DNA from: an uncultured Oscillospiraceae bacterium
GTDB lineage: Bacteria; Bacillota; Clostridia; Oscillospirales; Ruminococcaceae
Assembly (NCBI GenBank): GCA_910578755.1
Contig: CAJTSZ010000035.1
Coordinates: 1 to 18,544 of the forward strand
DNA: 18,544 nt
Reading direction: 5' to 3'
Shown: in pieces, positions 7,909 to 14,121 of the stretch
How the letters are laid out: each line of letters opens with the position of its first letter
How positions within the stretch are numbered: position 1 is the stretch's first letter
Translations under genes and position numbers: made by a program
Notes under the pieces: model-generated
The model's database searches: none
Seen by the model: only the letters and a program-made list of their open reading frames with translations
Told to the model about the DNA's origin: nothing

Positions 7909-8139
7909 GCTGTAAGGGGCGCGGCCCTTGGGCGTGGTTTGGCCAAAGGGTGCGCCGGGGGCTAAGGCCCCATCCAAATAGGCTGTAGGGTCAGTAGAAA
8001 TGACCCGCTGTATGGTAAGATCGCCATTTTTGCAGCAAAGGCACTCCAAGTACCCCTTTGCAAAGGGGATGTAGCGGTGTTCCTGCTGTTCCGGCTGGGG
8101 CAGCAGGTTACTGATTGGGGCTACAGAGTGTATGATCAT
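7900..8139 (-). CDS. ylzJ: YlzJ-like small protein
   Basis: This 79-residue protein is of unknown function. It is recognised by length, by the start MIIHSVAPISNL, by a central STDPTAYLDGALAPGA segment resembling the YlzJ family, and by position between a TepA-type protease gene and ftsK as in Bacillus. Its ATG (8139) lies inside the last codons of tepA, overlapping by 32 bases, with a GGGGAAGAGGG binding site inside tepA; the two are therefore probably translationally coupled. Its last few codons lie in a dispersed repeat copy (7824-7908), so the C-terminus may have been altered by repeat insertion. Confidence 0.7.
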   Translation of the reverse strand: MIIHSVAPISNLLPQPEQQEHRYIPFAKGYLECLCCKNGDLTIQRVISTDPTAYLDGALAPGAPFGQTTPKGRAPYSGL

Positions 8140-8899
8140 CGCCCTCTTCCCCCTTTCTCTGTTCCTCCTCTATAATAGAATACAGGCAGTCAATGGCTTC
8201 GTGGAGGCCGCCCAAATGGTCGATGAGGCCAATTTCTACAGCGTTTTCCCCGTCCAGCACAGTGCCCATATCCATTACAAGCTCCCCGGTGTTCATCATA
8301 AGCCGCCGGAAGTCCTCCGAGCTGATGCCCGAATTATCCACCACAAAGCGGACGATTCTTTCCTGCATTTTGTCAAAGTAGGAAAGGGTTTGGGGAACCC
8401 CCAGCACCAGGCCGTTCATCCGCACCGGGTGGATAGTCATGGTGGCGGAGGGCGCAATAAAGGACTGCCTTGCGCTGCACGCCAAGGGTACCCCTATGGA
8501 GTGGCCGCCCCCCAAAACAAGGGAAACTGCCGGCTTTTTCATACCAGAAATCAGCTCCGCTATGGCGAGACCAGCTTCTACGTCGCCTCCCACAGTGTTT
8601 AAAATAATCAGCAGCCCCTCTATTTGGGGGTCCTGCTCAATAGCCACCAGTTGGGGGATTACATGCTCGTACTTTGTGGTTTTATTTTGGGGCGGCAAAA
8701 TATAATGCCCCTCTATTTGCCCTACAATAGTTAGGCAGTGGATGACATGTTTTGCTTTGCGCATGGTAACAGAACCGTTTTCTATAATCTGTTCCCGCTG
8801 CTCCTCTTCTTCCCCGGCTGGGTCGTTTTCATCCTGGCTTTCCTCCCCCTGGCGGGGCTGGTTTTTCCTTAGGTTCCATTTGCCTTCTTCCTTGTTCAC
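8108..8899 (-). CDS. tepA: ClpP-like serine protease, TepA family
   Basis: It is related to ClpP (family S14) and to Bacillus TepA/YmfB, a cytosolic protease linked to protein export and degradation of small spore proteins. From GTG 8899 it is 263 residues. Residues 1-60 are a charged Glu/Gln/Arg-rich extension; the ClpP fold follows. The catalytic serine is in GGHSIGVPLA (Ser134) and the histidine in MTIHPVRMNG (His157); an aspartate in the IDHLGG stretch may complete the triad. GGAGG (8907-8911) sits 7 bases before GTG 8899 but only 1 base before an in-frame ATG at 8905, so GTG is preferred. It overlaps ylzJ by 32 bases. A weak terminator-like stem precedes it, so it may be transcribed separately from the dCMP deaminase gene. 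The substrate is unknown. Confidence 0.85.
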   Translation of the reverse strand: MNKEEGKWNLRKNQPRQGEESQDENDPAGEEEEQREQIIENGSVTMRKAKHVIHCLTIVGQIEGHYILPPQNKTTKYEHVIPQLVAIEQDPQIEGLLIILNTVGGDVEAGLAIAELISGMKKPAVSLVLGGGHSIGVPLACSARQSFIAPSATMTIHPVRMNGLVLGVPQTLSYFDKMQERIVRFVVDNSGISSEDFRRLMMNTGELVMDMGTVLDGENAVEIGLIDHLGGLHEAIDCLYSIIEEEQRKGEEGDDHTLCSPNQ

Positions 8900-8968
8900 A
8901 AGCATACCTCCGTTGTTTGTTTTCCTCCTTAGTATGCCCGTAAATGGCAGCGGATATGCCTTAACAAA

Positions 8969-9012
8969 GGGCAACACGCCTGCCAGCACGCCAGGGGGCA
9001 ACCGTGTTACCC
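8969..9012 (-). terminator. Weak terminator-like stem after the dCMP deaminase gene
   Basis: GGGCAACACG (8969-8978) pairs with CGTGTTACCC (9003-9012) with one mismatch. On the - strand CTTTGTTAAGG follows. The loop is large and the U-tract poor, so termination would be partial at best. Confidence 0.35.
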
Positions 9013-9038
9013 CTTTTAGCAGTGTTGTCTATTGGCGG

Positions 9039-9527
9039 TTAATAGCCCGCCTGTTCCATGGAAGCGTCGGCGTTTACCCAGCTTTCAAAAACGTCTGTTA
9101 CCCGGTACTGGTCCTTTGTGTCCCGCACTACCACGGCAGCAATACCTGCGTTTATAATCAGCCGCTTACACATGGCGCAGGGGTTTGCGTTTTCCACATA
9201 CTCCCCGGTTTCATACTCCTTGCCCACCAGGTACAGGGTGGCGCCCAGCATTTCGGACCGGGAAGCGGAAATAATAGCATTGGCCTCCGCATGGACAGAA
9301 CGGCACATTTCATACCGTTCCCCCCGGGGGATTTGCAGCTGCGCCCTGGTGCAGTAGCCCAAATCGCAGCAGTTTTGGCGGCCCCTGGGGGCGCCCACAT
9401 AGCCTGTGGAAATAATTTGGTCGTTTTTTACAATAATAGCGCCAAAGTTCCGGCGCAGGCAGGTTCCTCTGGCTGCAACGGTTTCGGCAATATCTAAATA
9501 ATAATTTGTTTTATCTCGGCGTTCCAT
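9039..9527 (-). CDS. dCMP deaminase (deoxycytidylate deaminase, ComEB-like)
   Basis: This zinc enzyme deaminates dCMP to dUMP, feeding dTMP synthesis. It is 162 residues, normal for the family. The cytidine-deaminase-type zinc site is intact: HAEAN (His79, catalytic Glu81) and PCAMC (Cys117, Cys120). A further cluster, NCCDLGYC (Cys53, Cys54, Cys59), lies before it and could support a second zinc site, as known in some phage and bacterial dCMP deaminases. ATG 9527 has AAAGGAGGA about 9 bases upstream. A good promoter lies at 9585-9613. In Bacillus the homologue is ComEB, named for its operon rather than a proven competence role; no other competence gene is present here. Confidence 0.9.
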   Translation of the reverse strand: MERRDKTNYYLDIAETVAARGTCLRRNFGAIIVKNDQIISTGYVGAPRGRQNCCDLGYCTRAQLQIPRGERYEMCRSVHAEANAIISASRSEMLGATLYLVGKEYETGEYVENANPCAMCKRLIINAGIAAVVVRDTKDQYRVTDVFESWVNADASMEQAGY

Positions 9528-9584
9528 TTACAACATTCCTCCTTTGGGCAAAACCCTTTGGGGCATACAACCCCATTATTATTC

Positions 9585-9613
9585 AGTTTACCTTAAAAAC
9601 CGCTGTTTTTCAA
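9585..9613 (-). promoter_or_regulatory. Promoter of the dCMP deaminase gene
   Basis: Read on the - strand: -35 TTGAAA (9608-9613), a 17-base spacer, and -10 TAAACT (9585-9590). The -35 matches the vegetative consensus at five of six bases and the -10 at four of six. Transcription would start about 50 bases before the gene. Confidence 0.5.
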
Positions 9614-9660
9614 CACAGAAATTTGCCTGGGAAGCGCCCAAACAAAAAGTGAAAGAAAGT

Positions 9661-9682
9661 TAGGGGCAATCCCCTATTTTTT
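9661..9682 (+). terminator. Short hairpin with T-run, within a repeat-like segment
   Basis: TAGGGG (9661-9666) pairs with CCCCTA (9671-9676) around CAAT and is followed by six T on the + strand. No + strand gene lies upstream. The preceding GAAAGAAAGT (9651-9660) is shared with the repeat at 13601-13609 and 5-14, so this may be part of a dispersed element rather than a gene's terminator. Confidence 0.4.
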
Positions 9683-9699
9683 AAGGGGGTATTACTGCC

Positions 9700-9729
9700 A
9701 AAAAAATAAAAGGGACCCTTTCGGGTCCC
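9700..9729 (-). terminator. Intrinsic terminator of the small membrane protein gene
   Basis: On the - strand GGGACCC-gaaa-GGGTCCC (9712-9729) is followed by TTTTATTTTTTT. It begins 8 bases after the stop codon of the gene at 9738-10217. Confidence 0.9.
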
Positions 9730-9737
9730 ACAATGCG

Positions 9738-10217
9738 TTAGGCTCTACGGTCACGCACACTGTACAAAATAAGAATAGGCCCAACCAGGGGGATAATGGA
9801 AAGCAGGGTAAAGGGAAGGACCTGCCCTTCCTCGGCGTACTGGCTAAAAATGAAATAATAAACCATAACCTGGGCCGCCCATAAAAGCAAGCCAAGCACA
9901 AGGCTTACCATACCGCCAATTAAAGGGATAAACCCGGTAAAGTTGTTGATAACGGCGGCAAAGGGCAGGGCGTAGGCCAGGGGGATTTCGGAAAGGTAGG
10001 CGTTGAGGGCGGGATGGCGGTATTTTAAGCTGTCGGCAATAAGGCCCTGCATATACAGGCTGAGAAAGGGGATAAAGGTGAACCAGGGGTAGGGCAGAAA
10101 CCGCAGCTTGGAAATTTTGTAGAAGGCATAGCCATTCAGCAAAAAAACCGCCAGGCTAATTAAGCTGGTAAAAAGGGCAAAGACGGAAAAAACGGTGAAA
10201 GAAATCATATCAAACAT
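9738..10217 (-). CDS. Small multi-pass membrane protein of unknown function
   Basis: I do not recognise a characterised family. The 159-residue protein has about four hydrophobic helices: residues about 5-33, 45-62, 80-125 (probably two) and 134-152, ending with the basic tail SVRDRRA. The segment FIPFLSLYMQGLIAD resembles a pattern seen in unnamed clostridial membrane proteins. ATG 10217 follows an AGAGGA site about 8 bases upstream. It is a single-gene unit: an extended -10 promoter and a leader hairpin precede it and a strong terminator follows. No signal peptide or catalytic motif is evident. Confidence 0.75.
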   Translation of the reverse strand: MFDMISFTVFSVFALFTSLISLAVFLLNGYAFYKISKLRFLPYPWFTFIPFLSLYMQGLIADSLKYRHPALNAYLSEIPLAYALPFAAVINNFTGFIPLIGGMVSLVLGLLLWAAQVMVYYFIFSQYAEEGQVLPFTLLSIIPLVGPILILYSVRDRRA

Positions 10218-10253
10218 AAGGCATATTCCTCTTTTCTGTAAATTTAGCCTGCC

Positions 10254-10268
10254 CTGCCGGAACGGCAG
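10254..10268 (-). promoter_or_regulatory. Hairpin in the leader of the small membrane protein gene
   Basis: CTGCCG-gaa-CGGCAG is perfectly self-complementary and lies between the promoter and the ribosome binding site. Without a U-tract it is not a terminator; it may only stabilise the leader. Confidence 0.35.
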
Positions 10269-10291
10269 CACGCGGGGCCTTTGTACCTATA

Positions 10292-10300
10292 ATTATAGCA
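10292..10300 (-). promoter_or_regulatory. Extended -10 promoter of the small membrane protein gene
   Basis: The - strand reads TGCTATAAT, a perfect extended -10 element (TGnTATAAT). No good -35 is seen at 16-18 bases upstream, which is common for extended -10 promoters. The start point would be near 10285. Confidence 0.5.
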
Positions 10301-10364
10301 TGGAATGGCGAAAAAGGAAGAGTTCCCAGGGAAAAACTAAAAAAAGAAAAGAGCGACTTATTGC

Positions 10365-10399
10365 AATAAATAACCCCCGCCATGCGGGGGTTATTTATT
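10365..10399 (-). terminator. Intrinsic terminator of guaB
   Basis: AATAAATAACCCCCGC (10365-10380) and GCGGGGGTTATTTATT (10384-10399) are perfectly complementary around CAT. The stem starts within the guaB stop codon (10398-10400), and TTATTTATT on the - strand supplies the U-rich end. Confidence 0.9.
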
Positions 10400-11909
10400 A
10401 TTTGTAGGAAGCCATATTGCCATCCTTTAAAACAACGTCGTGGTAGCCGCCTTCCACAATAGAAGTGGAGGAAACCAGGGTCATTCTTGCTTTTTCCTGT
10501 AATTCCCCAATGGTTAAGGCGCCGCAGTTGCACATGGTGGAGCGCACCTTGCTTAAGGAGAGGCCCACATTATCCTTTAAGCTGCCGGCGTAAGGAACGT
10601 AGGAATCTACCCCTTCTTCAAAGGAGAGCTTCTGTGCGCCGCCCAGGTCATAACGCTGCCAGTTGCGGGCGCGGGCGGAACCTTCTCCCCAGTATTCCTT
10701 CATGTAGCTGCCGTTAATTTTTACCTTGCGTGTTGGGCTTTCGTCAAAGCGGGCAAAGTAGCGGCCCAGCATAATGAAATCTGCCCCCATGGCCAGGGCC
10801 AATGTCATGTGGTAATCCTGAACAATGCCTCCGTCGGAGCAAATTGGAACATAAATGCCGGTTTCTTTAAAATATTCATCGCGGGCTTTGGCAACCTCAA
10901 TAACGGAGGTAGCTTGTCCGCGGCCAATGCCCTTTTGTTCACGGGTGATGCAGATGGAGCCGCCGCCAATCCCAATTTTTACAAAGTCCGCGCCGGCCTT
11001 TGCCAGGAACAAAAAGCCTTCTTTGTCTACCACGTTGCCTGCCCCTACTTTAACAGTATTGCCGTATTTTTCGCGGATAAAGGCAATGGTGCGGGCCTGC
11101 CATTCGGAAAAGCCTTCGGAGGAATCAATACACAAAACGTCCGCGCCGGCTTCTACCAGGGCAGGGACTCTTTTTTCGTAGTCGCGGGTGTTAATGCCGG
11201 CGCCTACAACGTAGCGTTTGGAGCTGTCCAGCAGTTCCAGTTCATTTTCTTTGTGAGAGGAGTAATCTTTACGGAACACCAAATACTTGAGGCGCTGGTC
11301 CTTATCAATTAAAGGCAGAGAGTTTAACTTGTGTTCCCAAATAATATCGTTGGCTTCTTTTAAACTGGTGGTGTCGGGGGCGTAAATCAGGTCTTCAAAC
11401 TTGGTCATAAATTCCGATGCTTTTGTAGAAGGGTCCATACGGCTTACGCGGTAGTCGCGGCTGGTAACAATACCAAGGAGCTTGCCGTTTGCGGTGCCGT
11501 CTTCGGTAACTGCAACAGTGGAGTGGCCTGTTTTTTCTTTTAGGGCAAGGATTTCGGCCAAGGTGCAGTCTGGAGTGATGTTGGAGTCGCTGGTAACAAA
11601 GCCAGCCTTGTAGCTTTTTACCCGGGCAACCATAGCGGCTTCGTCCTCAACAGTTTGGGAACCGTAAATGAAGGAAATACCGCCTTCCTTTGCAAGGGCG
11701 ATTGCCATTTTATCGTCAGAAACAGACTGCATGATTGCAGAAACCAGGGGAATGTTCATGGTAACAGGGCATTCTTCCTGCCCCTTTTTGTATTTTACAA
11801 TAGGTGTTTTTAAGCTGACGTTGGCTGGAATACATTCAGAAGAAGAATAGCCTGGAACAAGCAGATATTCACCAAAGGTGTGGGACAGTTCTTCAAAATA
11901 AAAAGCCAT
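10398..11909 (-). CDS. guaB: IMP dehydrogenase, divergent clade
   Basis: It oxidises IMP to XMP with NAD+, the committed step to guanine nucleotides. It is 503 residues from ATG 11909. The barrel is interrupted by a CBS-domain pair at about residues 95-210 (MTKFEDLIYAPDTTSL, NSLPLIDKDQ). The catalytic loop is GGGSICITREQKG with the nucleophile Cys320, differing from the usual GPGSICTTR. The IMP phosphate region (CSDGGI, GADFIMLGR) is present, and the flap carries NWQRYD with the expected Arg-Tyr. The C-terminus is CNCGALTIGELQEKA. GAGGAG (11918-11923) is 8 bases before ATG 11909 but only 2 before ATG 11915, so 11909 is preferred. A near-consensus promoter lies 30 bases upstream, leaving no room for a riboswitch. 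A reductase acting on GMP is a less likely alternative given the CBS domains and flap. Confidence 0.88.
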   Translation of the reverse strand: MAFYFEELSHTFGEYLLVPGYSSSECIPANVSLKTPIVKYKKGQEECPVTMNIPLVSAIMQSVSDDKMAIALAKEGGISFIYGSQTVEDEAAMVARVKSYKAGFVTSDSNITPDCTLAEILALKEKTGHSTVAVTEDGTANGKLLGIVTSRDYRVSRMDPSTKASEFMTKFEDLIYAPDTTSLKEANDIIWEHKLNSLPLIDKDQRLKYLVFRKDYSSHKENELELLDSSKRYVVGAGINTRDYEKRVPALVEAGADVLCIDSSEGFSEWQARTIAFIREKYGNTVKVGAGNVVDKEGFLFLAKAGADFVKIGIGGGSICITREQKGIGRGQATSVIEVAKARDEYFKETGIYVPICSDGGIVQDYHMTLALAMGADFIMLGRYFARFDESPTRKVKINGSYMKEYWGEGSARARNWQRYDLGGAQKLSFEEGVDSYVPYAGSLKDNVGLSLSKVRSTMCNCGALTIGELQEKARMTLVSSTSIVEGGYHDVVLKDGNMASYK

Positions 11910-11940
11910 TTTCATCTCTCCTCAACAAATATTTCCGACT

Positions 11941-11969
11941 ATGATACCACAGGGCCGAAGTAAAGTCAA
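11941..11969 (-). promoter_or_regulatory. Promoter of guaB
   Basis: On the - strand: -35 TTGACT (11964-11969), a 17-base spacer, and -10 TATCAT (11941-11946). Both boxes match consensus at five of six bases. The leader is only about 25 bases. Confidence 0.75.
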
Positions 11970-12117
11970 CGCAAAAATATAGTTTTTGTAAAAATAAAGG
12001 ACATAATGGCGAAAGCGCCGCTTTACCCGGTGCTTGTACTTTTATTGTACAGTAACCGGCTGGGAAATACAAGTGTTCTCCCAAATAAAAGGGGTGTGGG
12101 AGCTGTTTGCCGCCCCC

Positions 12118-12341
12118 CTTTTCTTTTGGGAGTGGTCAGTCACTTCCAAACCTGTGCTGGCGGTCTTACGCAACCACACTTCTTTAGGGGCCCCTTTCTT
12201 TTGGAGGCAACAGTTGCCTCCAAACTTCTGCCTGTGGGCCTTCCCGGCCCACACCCGGCCCTTCTCTTTCGGAGGCATCAGCTGCCTCCAGCCTTTTACC
12301 AGCGGGCTTACGCAGCCCGCACCTGCGCCCTATTTCTTTCT
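12118..12341. repeat. Tandem array of two-hairpin units (three units plus a remnant)
   Basis: Units begin at about 12118, 12192, 12259 and (remnant) 12327, a period of 67-74 bases. Each begins with a C-then-TTTCTTT tract, then stem A and stem B. Stem A: TTTGGGAGTG/CACTTCCAAA (12125-12150), TTTGGAGGCAAC/GTTGCCTCCAAA (12200-12224), GGAGGCA/TGCCTCC (12271-12289). Stem B: GTG-c-TGG/CCA-CAC (12154-12179), TGTGGGCC/GGCCCACA (12233-12253), GCGGGCT/AGCCCGC (12302-12320). Sequences differ between units but pairing is kept, for example GTGGGCC/GGCCCAC against GCGGGCT/AGCCCGC. That is the mark of selection on, or origin from, a structure. The function is unknown. Confidence 0.65.
12328..12341 (+). repeat. 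Inverted flank repeat, left copy
   Basis: CCCTATTTCTTTCT here is identical to the reverse complement of 13586-13599. The pair brackets the DUF6273 island. A near copy (CCCCATTTCTTTCT) is at 15-28. Confidence 0.5.
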
Positions 12342-12410
12342 GTGAGGAGAGCATTTGTCAAGGGGGAATTTCACCAAAAGCGAAATCCCCCCCCGATAAA
12401 CAGGAAGTTG

Positions 12411-13019
12411 TCAGTCTGTCCGCAACCAAAATGCCGGACGGATACAGCAATCCGTTTCTTCTACGCCCTGTGCCGCACGTTCAATATATCCGTCAAAATT
12501 GACACAGCTTATAAAATCATATTTTCCTTCCTCTTTATCCAGAAAGTCTCCATAGTATCGTAGCCACCAAGTGCCTTTATTCCCATCTTCGCTGCCTTCG
12601 TCAAGAAACCATGCCCCCTGCGATCGTGCATAGTCAGTTGTCACTGCCCCGCGCTCTTCATAATCAACGTAATCTTCCGCTTCGTCATCAAATAATTCTT
12701 CTACTTCGTCAGTACTTAACAGAAAAATATAATCCTGCGTATTTCCTACAGGATTTTTCACAATGGAAAGAAGAATTTTTTCTCGTTCCTCTGCTGAAAA
12801 AGCTGACATAAAAAATTCGTGATTTAGCCAATTTCTGAGAGTGCAGTCTTGCCATGTTACATTTTTAGAAAAATCGTGATAAGGTTTGCAATCCAACAAA
12901 TACTTGCTGATACAGAGACAACAGTGTTCTTCTTCTTTCAGGACAATCCATTCGATCGGCTCTTTTTTTGCCTGACAATTTTGCAAATAACTACCCATGA
13001 CAACTGTAATTTTATTCAT
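12411..13019 (-). CDS. DUF6273 domain protein
   Basis: This 202-residue protein matches the DUF6273 pattern: IEWIVLKEE near residue 22, CISKYLLDCKPYH near 36-48, WQDCTLRNWLN at 56-66, FLLSTDEVEELF at 99-110, a DYARSQG stretch, WWLRYYG, and a terminal IRPAFWLRTD. The fold resembles carbohydrate- or surface-associated domains, but the function is not established. There is no signal peptide or membrane segment, so it is domain-only, whereas many relatives carry an N-terminal anchor. ATG 13019 has GAGGGA about 6 bases upstream. Its base composition is visibly more AT-rich than neighbouring genes, and it sits alone between repetitive non-coding stretches, which suggests acquisition by transfer. 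Confidence 0.75.
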   Translation of the reverse strand: MNKITVVMGSYLQNCQAKKEPIEWIVLKEEEHCCLCISKYLLDCKPYHDFSKNVTWQDCTLRNWLNHEFFMSAFSAEEREKILLSIVKNPVGNTQDYIFLLSTDEVEELFDDEAEDYVDYEERGAVTTDYARSQGAWFLDEGSEDGNKGTWWLRYYGDFLDKEEGKYDFISCVNFDGYIERAAQGVEETDCCIRPAFWLRTD

Positions 13020-13455
13020 GGCTATCCCTCACAATAGTTTTCGATTTGTCAGCTTATTACGCGCAAAGTATAACACCAATGAGGGCAACATTCAACCCTT
13101 GTTTTTGGGTGCTGATAGTAATAGCAAGCAATGTCTGGGTATATACCAGACGCTTGTTGCGGGCTAACCGCCCCAAACCCCTTTGAAATCAGAAGCAGCT
13201 GCTTCCGATTTTTAAGCCGCCTCCGGCGTCTGCTGTACTGCTTTTGCCGGCAGGGACAGAAGCTGCTCCGCATAGTTGATCGGCATATGACCTTGTATAG
13301 TCACCCCCTGCCGATGGATGCTCAGAAGCCTGCATTTTGCAAGGGATATGAGCGCCTAATTGTCCACACAGCGGCAACGGCCTCAAAAGGAAAAGCGAGC
13401 GCCCCAGGTATCTGGAACGCTCCGGCCTGCCCGTCAGATTTTGTCCTTATCAGGC

Positions 13456-13581
13456 TCATAGACAGGACAGGTATATACCCTCGACAATTTCACCGCCTTC
13501 TTGCAACCGCCATTCTGCCACAAACGAGCCGCTGCCTCTTGTATTTGGGTGGTGGTTAAACTCACCCTTTACAACATACAT
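13456..13581 (-). pseudogene. Possible gene fragment (41 codons)
   Basis: The - strand frame beginning ATG 13581 gives MYVVKGEFNHHPNTRGSGSF and ends IVEGIYLSCL. Its composition looks protein-like, but no ribosome binding site precedes it and the repeat at 13584-13613 abuts its start. Downstream, between about 13200 and 13450, other short frames look like broken coding sequence. I could not assign a family; remnants of a conjugative element are one guess. Confidence 0.3.
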
Positions 13582-13583
13582 CT

Positions 13584-13629
13584 GAAGAAAGAAATAGGGG
13601 AAAGAAAGTCGCCAAGGGCCAGCCCTTGG
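13584..13629. repeat. Dispersed repeat, inverted copy of the window start
   Basis: GAAGAAAGAAAT (13584-13595), AGGGG and AAAGAAAGTCGCC (13601-13613) match the reverse complement of bases 1-29 with one or two differences. CCAAGGGC/GCCCTTGG follows directly. Bases 13586-13599 are the right inverted partner of 12328-12341. Confidence 0.55.
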
Positions 13630-13759
13630 AACCCGAAGGGTTTGTGCCACTAACAAAACGGCGGCTGGTGGTGCTTGGGGAGCGTTTTATTTTAAAAAGG
13701 TTGTAGACAAGCTACATAACCATGTTACAAGGAACGCTCCCCTGCGCAACACCAGTTTT

Positions 13760-13845
13760 GCCCAAAGGAGAGGGCAAAATACCCGCTTAGTAGCCTCGCC
13801 TGCGCTCGGCATTACTGAATTTCCGGGCTCTAACGGTTAGAGGCC
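13760..13845. repeat. Dispersed intergenic repeat, copy 2
   Basis: Partner of 7824-7908: GCCCAAAGGAG at the start, CCCGCTT at 13782-13788, and CTAACGGTTAGAGGCC at the end, with matching spacing. In this copy the terminal dyad is complete, CTCTAAC-g-GTTAGAG. Confidence 0.6.
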
Positions 13846-14030
13846 ACAGTCCCAAAGTCAGCACAGCGGGAATGCCGCCAGCCCCACAGCGTGGGGCCAC
13901 AAGTTCTGCTGGTGCTGTAGTTTTCACAAGTTTGCCTTTGGCAAACTTGCAGCCGTTCAGCGAACAGCGGGAGCCTTTCCCACCGGCTCTGCGGAAGGAG
14001 TCCTGGGGTTTTGGGCTGAAAGCCCCACAA

Positions 14031-14109
14031 AGAAAAGAGGCAAACCTTACAGCGGTATTCCGCTGTAAGGTTTGCCTCCAAAATAAAAGACCAGGGGCCG
14101 TTGGGCCCC
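14031..14109 (-). terminator. Double terminator of the von Willebrand A gene
   Basis: Read on the - strand, GGGGCC-caac-GGCCCC (14094-14109) comes first, followed by TGGTCTTTTATTTT. Then comes a perfect 19-bp stem: GAGGCAAACCTTACAGCGG (14037-14055) against 14060-14078 around TATT, followed by TTTTCTTT. Both lie within 85 bases after the stop codon. Confidence 0.75.
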
Positions 14110-14121
14110 CGGTAAACAAAC

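Larger units (their letters stand above)
11970..12410. other. Gene-free interval with structured tandem repeats
   Basis: Between the guaB promoter and the DUF6273 gene no convincing protein is seen; the frames that stay open on the + strand are low-complexity and lack ribosome binding sites. The main content is the array at 12118-12341. A further stem CTCCCA/TGGGAG (12078-12102) precedes it, and an A/C-tract hairpin-like end (GGGGGAATTTC...GAAATCCCCCCC, about 12362-12394) follows. Confidence 0.5.
13020..14121. other. 1.1-kb gene-poor interval rich in repeats and hairpins
   Basis: Apart from a possible 41-codon fragment (13456-13581), no credible gene is seen. Reading frames on both strands here are short and overlapping and lack binding sites. 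Structures include CCAAGGGC-ca-GCCCTTGG (about 13612-13629), the dispersed repeat copies at 13584-13613 and 13760-13845, GCCCCAC-agc-GTGGGGC (13881-13897), CAAGTTTGCC-ttt-GGCAAACTTG (13927-13949), and the terminator stems at 14037-14109. The segment 13200-13560 looks like decayed coding DNA from a different source. Confidence 0.5.

Noticed and set aside
11910..11940. Guanine or purine riboswitch ahead of guaB
   Set aside because: The promoter is only about 30 bases from the start codon, leaving no space for an aptamer.
12118..12341. Tandem repeats as a CRISPR array
   Set aside because: The units lack a constant repeat with unique spacers. The stems themselves vary between units and no cas gene is nearby.
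12006..12563. 185-codon + strand open frame through the tandem repeats
   Set aside because: There is no ribosome binding site, it covers hairpin repeats and then the antisense of the DUF6273 gene, and the product is low-complexity.
13131..13559. 142-codon + strand open frame
   Set aside because: There is no binding site and it resembles no protein. The - strand frames in the same stretch look more like decayed coding sequence.
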